A stretch of 64,000 nucleotides of DNA from Thalassospira profundimaris (GTDB lineage: Bacteria > Pseudomonadota > Alphaproteobacteria > Rhodospirillales > Thalassospiraceae), in assembly GCF_003326675.1 (NCBI RefSeq), contig NZ_JPWF01000021.1, positions 1 through 64,000 on the forward strand. The letters run 5' to 3'. The position numbers and the translations under genes were made by a program. A model generated the notes under the pieces. The model did no database searches and was not told where the DNA came from. It was given only the letters and a program-made list of their open reading frames with translations. This document shows, piece after piece, positions 16,268 to 25,516 of the stretch. How positions within the stretch are numbered: the first letter of the stretch is position 1; every line of letters starts with the position of its first letter.

Positions 16268-17581
16268 TTATCCGGCGCGCATCAATTCAATCCGGTGGCA
16301 GGCCTCGGCAAAGTCGGGGGCAAACAGCTTGACACTGACACCCGTGCCGGGAAGCTCATAAGCCCCCATTTCCTGCGTCGGGCAGGAAATAAAGCTGGCC
16401 ACGGTCGAGCTGACCAGAACCCGCTTGCCAAGCTGCTTGGTCAGTTGTTCGATCCGGGCGGCTTCGTTTGCCGCCTGTCCGACCACGGTAAAATCGACAC
16501 GTTCGGAAACGCCGACATTGCCGTAAATCACATCACCAACATGCATACCAAGCCCGTAATCAAAGGGCGGTTTTCCGACCTCTTCACGGGTAGCATTCAG
16601 GGTATCAATATTGATCTGGGCCTCGGCCGCGGCATAAAGGGCGGCCAGACAGGCTTCTTCAAGATTGTTTTCGTTCTCGCCAATCGGGAAGATCGCAAGG
16701 GTCGCGTCCCCGATATAGCGCAGCACCTGCCCGCCATGTTTCAGAACCGCACCGGCGGTTGCCGCGAAGAAATCATTCATTTCACCAAGGAATGCGTCAT
16801 CGCCAACATGGGTTGCAACCGATGTCGAGTTGCGCATGTCCGAAAACCAGATCACCGCACGGGTCTTGGTACTGTCACCCAGTTTGATCTGACCGTTGCG
16901 CACACGCCCGCCGGCATCCGATCCAAGATAGGTTTCCAAAATGGTGCTGGTTTCTTCGTGATTGATACGCATTTTGCACGACACAGCAAAGCGCCGCTGA
17001 ATACCCGACAGGATCGCCAAATCCTCGTCCGAGAAACCACTGGGACGGCGGGTAAGGTAGGTCATGAAAATGCGGTTGCTATCAAGCGTGCTGTCACGGT
17101 CCGTCACAAACGGGGTCATCAACGCATAATAGTCGGTGCCGCGATTGCGGCGGAAACTCTCCAGAACCGGGAAATCGATCACCGAGCTTGGCCCGATCAA
17201 ATGCCGGCGCATAAAGCTGACATCGTTATCGAGCATCCATTTCATCGGACTTTCGTCCCAGTCGCGTCTGTCATCGTCATCGTCGCCAATCCCCATATGG
17301 GTGGATCGTTCAACCTGACCGCTTTCCTTGTTCCAGATATAGGAAACCCCTTCGTAAAGGGGATGAAGCGTTTTGAAGGCGACCATGACACGGTCAATCG
17401 GAATTCCCGATGCGACCAGACGACTGACCATGCCTGAAAGAAGTTCGCTGATGTCGGTATCATCAAGCGCACATTCCATCAGCCAGTCATTGACAGAACG
17501 CACGAAACCACGCGCTGCCTGGGCATTATTGGTGCCCGGTAGCGACGTCACGACTGCTGAGTCCTGGCCGTTATTGTTCAT
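16268..17581 (-). CDS. Adenylate/guanylate cyclase domain protein (class III)
   Basis: A 437-residue soluble protein. The C-terminal class III cyclase domain begins near residue 235: the metal-binding Asp residues are in IWFSDMRNST and RYIGDATLAIF, and the transition-state Asn/Arg pair is in GQAANEAARIEQ. The N-terminal 230 residues are a probable sensory part, containing a run of five Asp (GIGDDDDDRRDW), and are not recognised. It would make cAMP (or cGMP) in the cytosol in response to an unknown signal. GGAGCG precedes the ATG by four bases. It is convergent with the reb cluster, so a link to R-body control is possible but not shown. The 5' region holds the inverted-repeat element. Confidence 0.9.
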   Translation of the reverse strand: MNNNGQDSAVVTSLPGTNNAQAARGFVRSVNDWLMECALDDTDISELLSGMVSRLVASGIPIDRVMVAFKTLHPLYEGVSYIWNKESGQVERSTHMGIGDDDDDRRDWDESPMKWMLDNDVSFMRRHLIGPSSVIDFPVLESFRRNRGTDYYALMTPFVTDRDSTLDSNRIFMTYLTRRPSGFSDEDLAILSGIQRRFAVSCKMRINHEETSTILETYLGSDAGGRVRNGQIKLGDSTKTRAVIWFSDMRNSTSVATHVGDDAFLGEMNDFFAATAGAVLKHGGQVLRYIGDATLAIFPIGENENNLEEACLAALYAAAEAQINIDTLNATREEVGKPPFDYGLGMHVGDVIYGNVGVSERVDFTVVGQAANEAARIEQLTKQLGKRVLVSSTVASFISCPTQEMGAYELPGTGVSVKLFAPDFAEACHRIELMRAG

Positions 17582-17622
17582 TGTTCGCTCCGTCCATTTT
17601 CGCGTTTATTTTTGCACCGCTC

Positions 17623-17887
17623 AGGGCTTGCACTTCATCTAATGACCAAGATGGTCGCGAGAGATTTGTGCGGATATAAGGAGCTTCATTGCAGCAAGGC
17701 TATCTGCCTTGCAAGATGAAGCGACGCTATAGCCCGTGCAAATATCTCCGATCCGCAGGACGTCAGAACCGCCGGCAATCTGCTGCGTCTGCCACCTTGT
17801 CCGGGAATTTCCCCGGACTTCAGCGGCATCCTAGCATCTTTTGTCCGTTCTGACGCCATCTTTGCCATTAGATAAAGTGCAAGCCCT
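17623..17887. repeat. 265-bp element with 32-bp imperfect terminal inverted repeats and nested hairpins (MITE-like or structured RNA)
   Basis: The ends 17623-17654 and 17856-17887 are inverted repeats matching at 29 of 32 positions (outer 13 bp AGGGCTTGCACTT perfect). Inside lie a hairpin at 17683-17722 (GCTTCAT and GCAAGGC arms) extended imperfectly to about 17661-17747, a CGTCAGAAC/GTTCTGACG pair (17761-17769 with 17847-17855, directly abutting the outer repeat), and a GTCCGGG/CCCGGAC hairpin (17799-17818). No target-site duplication or convincing gene is visible. The whole 17582-18043 interval is otherwise empty. It could be a non-autonomous mobile element or a folded RNA. Confidence 0.65.
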
Positions 17888-18043
17888 AAATAGAACAGCA
17901 ATGCCAATTCGCAATTATTAATTTGGAAACAATCTATTTCCGCGCACACAAATGACCATTGGTCATTAAAAACGCAAGGGCAAACTGTCAAAAAATCTTA
18001 ACCATCTGATTTCCCAAAAAGACCTAACCGATCAGCTAGAAAC

Positions 18044-19660
18044 TTATGCCTTGATATGCGATGTGATTGGCGGAAGGTAGATGCGCGCTAACAGCCCACC
18101 CTTGCTGGATTCTTCAAGATAAATCTCGCCGCCATGGGCACGAATGGCCGTGCGCGCGATCGCCAAACCAAGGCCGATCCCACCGGTGTCACGATTGCGT
18201 GATTCCTCGAGACGGAAGAATGGCTCGAACACCTGTTCGCGCTTGTCGACCGGAATTCCCGGTCCATCATCGGCAATTTCAATCCACAAACCTTCGTCAT
18301 CGGCATCGCGAACCGTGACTTCGACATGTTCGCCAAATCGAAGGGCATTGGACACCAGATTGCCAAAGGCCCGCTTAACCGAAAGCGGACGACACGGATA
18401 AACCCGTGCGGTACCGTCACCGACAAAGGAAATCGGGCGACCGGTTTCGGCAAGATCCTCGACCGCGGACTCAACAAGGGCAGTCATGTTGATTTTGCGC
18501 GTTTCTTCATTGGCGGTTTCTTCGCGCGCGAATGCCATCGCGGCTTCGACCATCTGTTCCATTTCATCAAGTGTCTCGATGATCCGGGAACGGTTTTCTG
18601 CATCATCAACAAATTCGGCGCGCAGACGAAGCGATGTGATCGGCGTGCGCAAATCGTGCGAGATGGCGGCAAGCATCCGGGTGCGGTCTTCGACAAACCG
18701 TTTAAGACGTGCCGTCATACGGTTAAACGCCTTGGCAGCACGGCGGATTTCAATCGGGCCGGTTTCGGGCACCGGTTCGGGATAATCGCCCCGCCCCACC
18801 CGGTCAGCCGCATGGGCCAAAAGCGCCCAGGACCTTGAAATACGACGCGTAATAAAGAATGTAATGATCGCAATCACCAGTGCCGAAAGCGCAACGCGCA
18901 AGACATTGTCAAAAACAAACCAGGGCGGTGGCATCACCCCGCCAATCATTGCCTCTAACCAGACTTGCGGCTGTGCCGGGGGAATCGTGGTGGTTTTGGC
19001 CGAAGACAGGCTTTCCTCGGCCATGTCATCCATCCCCTGAAGATCAGGGCTGTCCGGCCCATTGCCAAGTGCCGGGATAATCGGCACGGCAATCTGCATG
19101 ACCGGCGCACCACCGCAATCAAACCGTTCCATATACCGCAATTCCCACGGCGCCACCCGATCGCCATGTGCATGATGAACATCATTGGGGGGCGGCCGCT
19201 TTGACGGGTCGCGGTGATAGTCATCAAGAAATGCTTCTTTGGCCCTTTTCAGTGATTTGCGTTCCGACCGACAATCATCTTCGGTCAGGACTTCCACACG
19301 GGCCGGAATGCCCGATGCCAAAAGTTCGTTCAGCTTGTTTGAAAGCTTGTCGGACACAATGCCGTTTGCCGCCGCAACATCGGTGGTTTCCACGAGCCGC
19401 AGCCGTGTATAGGGCGATTGCGCGACCCGCAAAACATCCGGCCAGTTTTCCTGTGGCGTGGTGGTCAAAATACGCGAAATGGCGGCCACACGGGTCAGGG
19501 CATTGCCCCGCCGTTCAGATGCCAGCGCATCACGCCGTTCATCGGCCAGCATCACGCCCAACACGATATGGGTCAGAATGATCGCCCCCAGTAACAGGCA
19601 CACAAGCTGCGCGGTCAGGCTTTGTGGCCAAAGACGCTTGATCAGGCGGCGCTTGGTCAT
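18044..19660 (-). CDS. Sensor histidine kinase (EnvZ-like architecture)
   Basis: A 538-residue inner-membrane kinase. TM1 is about residues 15-37, a periplasmic sensor spans about 38-252, TM2 about 253-275, then HAMP. The HisKA box has the phosphorylated His in AISHDLRTPITSLRLR (about 338), and the ATPase has N box FGNLVSNALRFGE, G1 DDGPGIP and G2 GGIGLGLAI. The periplasmic part has a His-rich patch (DVHHAHGD) that could bind metal. The ATG overlaps the stop of the response regulator gene by 4 bases. The neighbouring divergent gene encodes a His-rich exported protein, so I infer a metal or envelope-stress sensor. Confidence 0.92.
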   Translation of the reverse strand: MTKRRLIKRLWPQSLTAQLVCLLLGAIILTHIVLGVMLADERRDALASERRGNALTRVAAISRILTTTPQENWPDVLRVAQSPYTRLRLVETTDVAAANGIVSDKLSNKLNELLASGIPARVEVLTEDDCRSERKSLKRAKEAFLDDYHRDPSKRPPPNDVHHAHGDRVAPWELRYMERFDCGGAPVMQIAVPIIPALGNGPDSPDLQGMDDMAEESLSSAKTTTIPPAQPQVWLEAMIGGVMPPPWFVFDNVLRVALSALVIAIITFFITRRISRSWALLAHAADRVGRGDYPEPVPETGPIEIRRAAKAFNRMTARLKRFVEDRTRMLAAISHDLRTPITSLRLRAEFVDDAENRSRIIETLDEMEQMVEAAMAFAREETANEETRKINMTALVESAVEDLAETGRPISFVGDGTARVYPCRPLSVKRAFGNLVSNALRFGEHVEVTVRDADDEGLWIEIADDGPGIPVDKREQVFEPFFRLEESRNRDTGGIGLGLAIARTAIRAHGGEIYLEESSKGGLLARIYLPPITSHIKA

Positions 19661-20382
19661 TTTTCGACAACCTCGCAGGCAAACATATAGCCCCCACCCC
19701 AGACGGTCTTGATCAGGGTCGGGGTTTTGGCATCAAGTTCGATTTTCTTGCGCAATCGGCTGACCTGGTTATCAATGCTGCGATCAAACGGGATGGCTTC
19801 GCGCCCGCGTGTCAGATCAAGCAACTGGTCGCGGTTAAGAACCATGTTGGGATGTTCGACAAAGGCACACAGCAATCCGTATTCCCCGGCACTTAGCGGC
19901 AAGACAACGTCACTTCCGTCGCGCAATTCATGTCGCGTCCGGTCAAGGACCCAGCGATCAAAATGCACTTCCCCACCCGGAAGCGGTCCCTTGCGCCCGA
20001 CCGGAAGACTTTGCGCACGACGCATCACGGCCTTGATCCGGGCCAGCAATTCACGCGGATTGAACGGCTTTGCCAGATAATCGTCCGCCCCCATTTCAAG
20101 ACCAATGATCCGGTCGGTTTCCTCGCCAAGGGCCGTCAGCATCACCACCGGCACATCGTGATTTTCACGCAACCAGCGACACAGGCTAAGCCCGTCTTCG
20201 CCGGGCATCATCAGATCAAGCACGATCAGGTCCGGCGACACGTTATCTGCCATCATCTTGCGGAGCTCGCGCCCGTCGGATGCCAGTGACACACGATATT
20301 CATGCTGGCGCAAATAGCGGCCCAGAAGATCGCGAATGTCACGGTGGTCATCGACAACAAGAATGTGGGGCTGGTCGCTCAT
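19657..20382 (-). CDS. OmpR-family response regulator
   Basis: A 241-residue two-component regulator: receiver domain with acidic pair DD at 11-12, phospho-acceptor Asp56 in LIVLDLMMPGEDG and the conserved Lys in DYLAKPFNPREL near 105; OmpR-type winged helix from about 140 (LPLSAGEYGLLCAF, then DNQVSRLRKKIE). It is cotranscribed with the kinase that follows (ATGA overlap) and divergent from the exported protein gene at 20588, its likely target. The intergenic region holds related short motifs (ATTGTCGC at 20463, TTTGCGACCAAT near 20491, GCGACAAT at 20527) that could be its binding sites. Confidence 0.93.
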   Translation of the reverse strand: MSDQPHILVVDDHRDIRDLLGRYLRQHEYRVSLASDGRELRKMMADNVSPDLIVLDLMMPGEDGLSLCRWLRENHDVPVVMLTALGEETDRIIGLEMGADDYLAKPFNPRELLARIKAVMRRAQSLPVGRKGPLPGGEVHFDRWVLDRTRHELRDGSDVVLPLSAGEYGLLCAFVEHPNMVLNRDQLLDLTRGREAIPFDRSIDNQVSRLRKKIELDAKTPTLIKTVWGGGYMFACEVVEK

Positions 20383-20462
20383 ATGCGGTCCTGTATCTGA
20401 AACGGTATGTCAGTATAATTTAACGCGTTGGCATTTGGGGCAAAAACGGCAATTTGTATCAA

Positions 20463-20534
20463 ATTGTCGCATTTCGGGCTTTTGGCAAATTTTGCGACCA
20501 ATTAGCCGGTTCTTCGGGATCATTTCGCGACAAT
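20463..20534. promoter_or_regulatory. GCGACAAT-type repeats between the response regulator and the exported-protein gene
   Basis: ATTGTCGC (20463-20470) is the reverse complement of GCGACAAT (20527-20534), and a related TTTGCGACCAAT lies between. The region is AT-rich and separates divergent genes. These are candidate OmpR-family binding sites; assignment is by position only. Confidence 0.35.
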
Positions 20535-20587
20535 CATCCGTCATAACAGACCTCAACGAGCGATCCCCCAACGAACCGAGGTCTACG

Positions 20588-21253
20588 ATGAAACGTAACA
20601 CCAAAATCAAACTTGCTGCTGCCCTGCTTGCTTCTGGCCTGATTGCAACCCCGATTGCTGTAACCTATGCCGCACCCGGCGATGGTGGTGCCCCCGGTGC
20701 ATGGACCATGCCCGGCAAAGGTCACGGCGACAAACAGGGTGGTGAATGCGCCGGTCGCGGTGAACACGGCAAAGGTGGCAAGTTTCATCATGAAGCCCGC
20801 GACCGTGCAACCCCGCTGACCCCGGCCGAAGCCCGCATCCTGATTGATGCCATGTTGCTGAAAACCGACACGGTCGATCTTAAAACCGGTGATGCCCTGA
20901 TGGCCGAAGAACCGGGCAAGATTGACGTTCTTCTGGTCAATGCCGAGGGCGGTGTTGTTAAAGTTATCAAGTTTGATGCCAAAACCGGCCGCATGGACCG
21001 CGATGAACGCCGCGACCTGCGCAAACTGATGCCGCGCCCGGACAAGGCAGAACGCTTTGATCGCAAATTTACCGCTGATCAGATGAACGTACTGGCCAAC
21101 GCAATGGCGATCCGCTTTGGCAATGGCGAGCTGAAACTTGGCGAACTGACCCAAACCAAACGCGGCACCTATACCGCAACACTGACCAACAAGGCCGGTG
21201 ACATCGTTCGCGAAATGGAACTGAGCAGCGTAACCGGCCGCCCGATCAGCTAA
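20588..21253 (+). CDS. Exported His/Gly-rich protein of unknown function
   Basis: A 222-residue protein with a clear signal peptide (basic MKRNTKIK, hydrophobic core, cleavage near TYAA/P). The mature start is Gly/His/Lys-rich (HGDKQGGECAGRGEHGKGG, then FHHEARDR) and may bind metal. After it come two similar repeats of about 65 residues: LTPAEARILIDAMLLKTD... with GDALMAEEPG, and FTADQMNVLANAMAIRFG... with GELKLGEL, each followed by a beta-rich stretch. I do not recognise the family. GAGG precedes the chosen ATG; upstream in-frame ATG at 20336 lies inside the divergent regulator. It is probably induced by the neighbouring two-component system. Confidence 0.8.
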   Translation: MKRNTKIKLAAALLASGLIATPIAVTYAAPGDGGAPGAWTMPGKGHGDKQGGECAGRGEHGKGGKFHHEARDRATPLTPAEARILIDAMLLKTDTVDLKTGDALMAEEPGKIDVLLVNAEGGVVKVIKFDAKTGRMDRDERRDLRKLMPRPDKAERFDRKFTADQMNVLANAMAIRFGNGELKLGELTQTKRGTYTATLTNKAGDIVREMELSSVTGRPIS

Positions 21254-21348
21254 GCCACATTTAAGGAATTCAGACCAACAGGGTTGGTCTGATCACCTCC
21301 CCAGTCCGGGAGATTTCATTCCCAACCGATACCCCGGACACTCCCCAG

Positions 21349-21379
21349 CGCCCCCAAGGTTCCCCCTTGGGGGCGTTTT
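21349..21379 (+). terminator. Terminator after the exported-protein gene
   Basis: CGCCCCCAAGG (21349-21359) pairs with CCTTGGGGGCG (21365-21375), followed by TTTTA. A further AGACCAAC/GTTGGTCT hairpin without T-run lies at 21272-21290. Confidence 0.85.
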
Positions 21380-21473
21380 ATATGTCCTTTATTTGTCACG
21401 TTTTTTGGTTTGACGGGCCGATCTGTGATCATCATTGTGGGTGATTAAGAAACGCGCCCCGAAAGAAACAACG

Positions 21474-21941
21474 ATGACAAATACGCCCCTATCTCCATCT
21501 CTTAAAGATTCCCCACGGACTGCAACGCTTGATGATATCCCGGCCCTGACCCGACTTTGGCAGGATACCGGGCTTTATCGCCCGTATAATCCGCCAGCAT
21601 GGGATATTCGCTTCGCCCTTGAGGCCACGGACGCGACACTTTTCGTCTGGGAAGATAACAGCGATAACATCATCGGGTCGGTAATGGCGGGTCATGACGG
21701 CCATCGTGGCTGGATCTATTACCTTGCCGTTTCGCCCGCGTTGCAGAAATCCGGGCTTGGCCGCAAGCTGATGGATATTGGTGAAGGATGGCTGCGTGAT
21801 CAGGGCGTCTGGCGCATGCAATTGATGGTGCGCTCGGAAAATCAGAAGACACAGGACTTCTATCGCCATCTTGGCTATCGCGCGCTTGATGTCACTGTGA
21901 TGCAAAAAGATATCGATACGCCCCCGCAAGAGCGCATCTGA
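21474..21941 (+). CDS. ypeA: GNAT-family N-acetyltransferase, YpeA-like
   Basis: A 155-residue cytosolic acetyltransferase. The order LWQDTGLYRPYNPP, IIGSVMAGHDGHRGWIYYLAVSP, LQKSGLGRKLMD (acetyl-CoA binding loop) and FYRHLGY matches the YpeA group of GNAT enzymes closely. The acceptor substrate is not known. I prefer the ATG at 21474 (weak GAAAG upstream) over the GTG at 21435, since the family begins just before TATLDDIPALT. It stands alone, convergent with the Na/Pi cotransporter gene with 19 bases between the stops. Confidence 0.82.
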   Translation: MTNTPLSPSLKDSPRTATLDDIPALTRLWQDTGLYRPYNPPAWDIRFALEATDATLFVWEDNSDNIIGSVMAGHDGHRGWIYYLAVSPALQKSGLGRKLMDIGEGWLRDQGVWRMQLMVRSENQKTQDFYRHLGYRALDVTVMQKDIDTPPQERI

Positions 21942-21960
21942 TATTTGCTCCCCCATCCAA

Positions 21961-23754
21961 TCAGGATTGCGGGGACGGCATTTCTGCTGGCGGTATGGTT
22001 TCTTCGCTGCCAGCAGCTTCGCGTTCGTCCAGATTGGCGATTGTCACATGGGCAATGCGGCGTGCACGTTCAAACAGGCGGTTCATCCGTTCCACAAGGG
22101 CAACGGTAATCCGGTAAGACCGGATATCAACATCACGCGGGCCGATGGCATCGCTGATCCGGCGCAGTGTTAGATCCAGCTTTTCGTTAAACTCTTCCTT
22201 GCGCGACAAAACCGCCAGGGCTGCTTCGCGATCCTCGGCGGAATAGGCCGTAAGCGCCTGCTTAAGGCAATCTTCGGCCATCACGAAAAGCTCGGCCATC
22301 TGGGCACGGCTTTCCTCGGACGAGATTTGCCGAAGCTCCATCAGTTCCGACACAAGCCCGACCATTTCCTCGGCCACAAGATCACTGGCTGCTTCAAGAT
22401 GGTTGCTTACTGCAAGATCATTTTGCAGACGGTGGTGTTCCTTGGGCAACAGGTCGGAACGGCGGATTTTACCGGCAAACAGGGCAATCGCATCCTGAAG
22501 ATCATCAACCCCGTCATCCAGTTCACTGATTTTTGTCAGCTTCTTGGTGGTCGGATTACGCATGGCTTCCTGCCCGCGGCGCACCACATCAGTCACGATA
22601 TCGCCCATATGGATGACCTCGTTGCGCAAAAGCGCAATCGCGGCCGCCGGGGTATTGGTGACTTCGTGCATCAGATATTTCGGACTGGGATCAAGCGGCG
22701 GATCAATCACGGTTTCAAGTGGCACGATCTTTTCAATTAGGCGCGCAATCCATGGCACAAAGCCAATCATCAGGATGACGTTGGCGATGTTGAAAATGCT
22801 GTGGGCGTTGGCAATTTCGCGGGCGATATCCGCCCCCCCGCCATTGGAAACATTGGTAATATCAGACACAAATTCCGCAAATTGCGGAATGAAGGGCAAC
22901 CACAGCAAAACACCGCCAATGTTAAACAGCACATGCCCGATGGCGGTGCGCAAGGCATCCCGCCCCTTGCCAATCGTCACCAGAAGGGCCGTGAAACATG
23001 TTCCGATATTCGCCCCGAAAATCAGGGCAATCCCGCCATCGAGACTAACCAGCCCCTGCCCGGCCAAAACAATAACAATCCCGGTGGTTGCCGCACTTGA
23101 TTGCACCAGTGCGGTGAATGCCGCTGCAACAATGATTGCCAGAACAGGGTTGCGCATCTGCGCCATCAGATCGATGAAGGGCGGATAGGTGCGAAGGGGC
23201 TCCATCGCCTCGCTCATCATGCCCATACCAAAAAACAGCATCCCCATGCCAAGGATCGCCTTTCCGGCAAGGGCAAAGCGTTTGCGCCCGCCCATCATCA
23301 TCATGCCAAACCCGATGGCGATGAAAAGTGGTGCAATTGCCTCAACCTTGAATGCAATGATCTGCGCGGTCAGGGTACTGCCGACATTGGCACCCATGAT
23401 CACAGCAATCGACTGGGCAAAGGGCATCAAACCGGCCGACACAAACCCGACCACCAAAACGGTCGTCACACTTGATGACTGCACAAGCCCGGTGATCAAG
23501 GCACCGGAAACCGCCGCCATGAACCGGTTGCGCGTCATTTTTGACAGGATGAAGCGCAGGCGCGCACCGGCAAGGGTCTTAAGTGCACTTGCCAAATGGT
23601 CCATACCATAAAGGAAAAGCGCAAGCCCGCCGACAAGCCCCACGGCCATCCATCCGGCCTGAAGCGTCCCGCCATCCTCGGCGGCCAGTGCCGGGCTATG
23701 ACCAAGCAAAACAAACAGTAGACCCAGCAACGATAAGCGCAGCACACCGGACAT
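21961..23754 (-). CDS. Na/Pi cotransporter family protein with PhoU-like domain
   Basis: A 597-residue inner-membrane protein. After a signal-like first helix come two inverted-repeat Na/Pi domains, each with the signature QSS: GLVQSSSVTTVLVVGF near residue 90 and ALVQSSAATTGIVIVL near 215. About ten helices fill residues 28-345; a cytosolic PhoU-like helical domain covers about 365-575. The family moves phosphate with sodium, and bacterial YjbB-type members can export phosphate. It is a single gene. Together with the phosphatases at the left end it adds to a phosphate-handling theme, though nothing in the sequence shows co-regulation. Confidence 0.9.
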   Translation of the reverse strand: MSGVLRLSLLGLLFVLLGHSPALAAEDGGTLQAGWMAVGLVGGLALFLYGMDHLASALKTLAGARLRFILSKMTRNRFMAAVSGALITGLVQSSSVTTVLVVGFVSAGLMPFAQSIAVIMGANVGSTLTAQIIAFKVEAIAPLFIAIGFGMMMMGGRKRFALAGKAILGMGMLFFGMGMMSEAMEPLRTYPPFIDLMAQMRNPVLAIIVAAAFTALVQSSAATTGIVIVLAGQGLVSLDGGIALIFGANIGTCFTALLVTIGKGRDALRTAIGHVLFNIGGVLLWLPFIPQFAEFVSDITNVSNGGGADIAREIANAHSIFNIANVILMIGFVPWIARLIEKIVPLETVIDPPLDPSPKYLMHEVTNTPAAAIALLRNEVIHMGDIVTDVVRRGQEAMRNPTTKKLTKISELDDGVDDLQDAIALFAGKIRRSDLLPKEHHRLQNDLAVSNHLEAASDLVAEEMVGLVSELMELRQISSEESRAQMAELFVMAEDCLKQALTAYSAEDREAALAVLSRKEEFNEKLDLTLRRISDAIGPRDVDIRSYRITVALVERMNRLFERARRIAHVTIANLDEREAAGSEETIPPAEMPSPQS

Positions 23755-23955
23755 TCAAAACCCGCGATGATAAGTGACAGTCAGTCAGAAAAACTACTAC
23801 AGCCCGCAAGAATTGTCAGGCTTTTCAGTATCGTAGCAATTGCATTATCTGAAACCTGACGGGTCAGACCCCACAATGAAAAACAGCGCACCGGTCAAAC
23901 CAATACGCTGCTTTTGACTTCAAACCAAACTTATGCGGACTGCTCCAGTCCGGCA

Positions 23956-25500
23956 TTACTGCGCGGCGATGACGTTTCCAGCTTGCTTTTCCTGTGCCAG
24001 ACGGTTTTCAAGCGCGGCAATCTGTTCGGCGCTCAGACGCAGGCCAAGCTTTGACCGTCGCCAGATCAGATCGTCAATCTCGCGCACCCATTCCTGATCG
24101 ACCAGGTAACGAAGTTCGGCTTCATAAAGATCATGGCCATAGCAATAACCAAGATCGGTCATTTTTGACGCTGTTCCGATAATCTGTTCAATCCGGGTGC
24201 CATAGGAACGCAGCAGGCGTTTCAGCAACCCACGATCCATCCAACCATATTCACCGGCATAATGCGCCAAAGCTTCGTCATAAGACGCGTTGGGGAAATC
24301 ACCGCCCGGCAAAGGTTCTCTTGCCGTCCAGGGCACATCACGGGTGCCAAGCTGTTTGCTGATGATCTGAAGCGCATGTTCGGCAAGCTTGCGATAGGTG
24401 GTGATTTTACCGCCAAAGATATGCAATGCCGGGGCTGAACCCTCGCTGGCTTCAAGTTTCAGGGTGTAATCACGCGATACCTTGGACGCATTTTCACTTT
24501 CACCGTTCCCGGCATAAAGCGGACGCACTCCCGAATAGGTCCAGACAACGTCGTCGGAAGCCACCTGCTTTTTGAAATAACCGCTGGCAAGTTTGCAAAG
24601 ATAATCGACCTCGTCCTGATCGATTTTGACCTTGGCCGGATCACCGGTGAAATCAACATCGGTGGTGCCGATCAGGGTGAAATGTTCCTGATAGGGAATG
24701 GCAAAGACAATGCGCCCGTCGCCGTTCTGGAAGATATAGCAATAATCATGGTCAAACAGCTTGGGCACAACAATGTGGCTGCCCTTGACCAGACGGATAT
24801 TGGCCTTGGTTTCGGATTGAACCACACCATTTTGCGGATTGATCAGATCAGCACACCACGGCCCCGCCGCATTGATCAACATGCGCCCCGAAACCTGTTG
24901 CTCTGTTCCCGTTTCCTGATCGCGCAGGGAAACCTGCCAATGTCCGTCGACCTGTTTCGCGCCAACGCACTCGGTCCGGGTCAGGATTTCAGCACCCAGC
25001 CCCTTGGCATCAAGGGCGTTAAGAACCACCAGACGCGCATCATCAACCCAGCAATCGGAATAGACAAAGCCCTTGGTCACACCATCGCGAAGCGGCGCAC
25101 CCGATACATGGTTGGCAAATGAAATGCCCTCGGACGCCGGAAGCTTTTTACGACCGCCAAGATGATCATACAGAAACAGGCCAAGCCGGATCATCCAGGC
25201 CGGGCGCAAATCCTTGCGATGCGGCAGGACGAAACGTAGCGGACGAATGATGTGCGGCGCATTGTTCAGCAACACTTCACGTTCGGTCAGTGCTTCGCGC
25301 ACCAGACGGAATTCATAATGTTCCAGATACCGCAACCCGCCATGGATCAGCTTGGTGCTGGCCGATGATGTCGCACTGGCCAGATCGTTCTTTTCGCACA
25401 GCAAAACCTTAAGACCACGACCAGCCGCATCACGGGCGATCCCGGCACCATTAATGCCGCCACCAACAATGATCAGATCATAATGCTTAGTCCTAGCCAT
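23956..25500 (-). CDS. glpD: Aerobic glycerol-3-phosphate dehydrogenase
   Basis: A 514-residue FAD enzyme oxidising sn-glycerol-3-phosphate to dihydroxyacetone phosphate and passing electrons to quinone at the inner membrane. The dinucleotide motif GGGINGAGIARDAAGRG begins at residue 12; SSASTKLIHGGLRYLE near 46 and TGDPAKVKIDQDEVDYL are typical GlpD features, as is the C-terminal DAO_C helical domain with WVREIDDLIWRRSKLGL. Length is normal for the family. No glpK or glpF is in the window. The promoter region carries TTTCG repeats like those at the DeoR-family regulator at 6305, suggesting control by that protein or a paralogue. Confidence 0.96.
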   Translation of the reverse strand: MARTKHYDLIIVGGGINGAGIARDAAGRGLKVLLCEKNDLASATSSASTKLIHGGLRYLEHYEFRLVREALTEREVLLNNAPHIIRPLRFVLPHRKDLRPAWMIRLGLFLYDHLGGRKKLPASEGISFANHVSGAPLRDGVTKGFVYSDCWVDDARLVVLNALDAKGLGAEILTRTECVGAKQVDGHWQVSLRDQETGTEQQVSGRMLINAAGPWCADLINPQNGVVQSETKANIRLVKGSHIVVPKLFDHDYCYIFQNGDGRIVFAIPYQEHFTLIGTTDVDFTGDPAKVKIDQDEVDYLCKLASGYFKKQVASDDVVWTYSGVRPLYAGNGESENASKVSRDYTLKLEASEGSAPALHIFGGKITTYRKLAEHALQIISKQLGTRDVPWTAREPLPGGDFPNASYDEALAHYAGEYGWMDRGLLKRLLRSYGTRIEQIIGTASKMTDLGYCYGHDLYEAELRYLVDQEWVREIDDLIWRRSKLGLRLSAEQIAALENRLAQEKQAGNVIAAQ

Positions 25501-25516
25501 ATCGGGCCTCTTTCAA

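Noticed and set aside
17686..17991. A 101-codon minus-strand open frame upstream of the cyclase gene
   Set aside because: It runs through the inverted-repeat element, has no ribosome binding site or recognisable similarity, and its composition is not protein-like.
23938..23955. Hairpin GGACT/AGTCC after glpD as a terminator
   Set aside because: The stem is only five base pairs and the T-run on the minus strand is weak.
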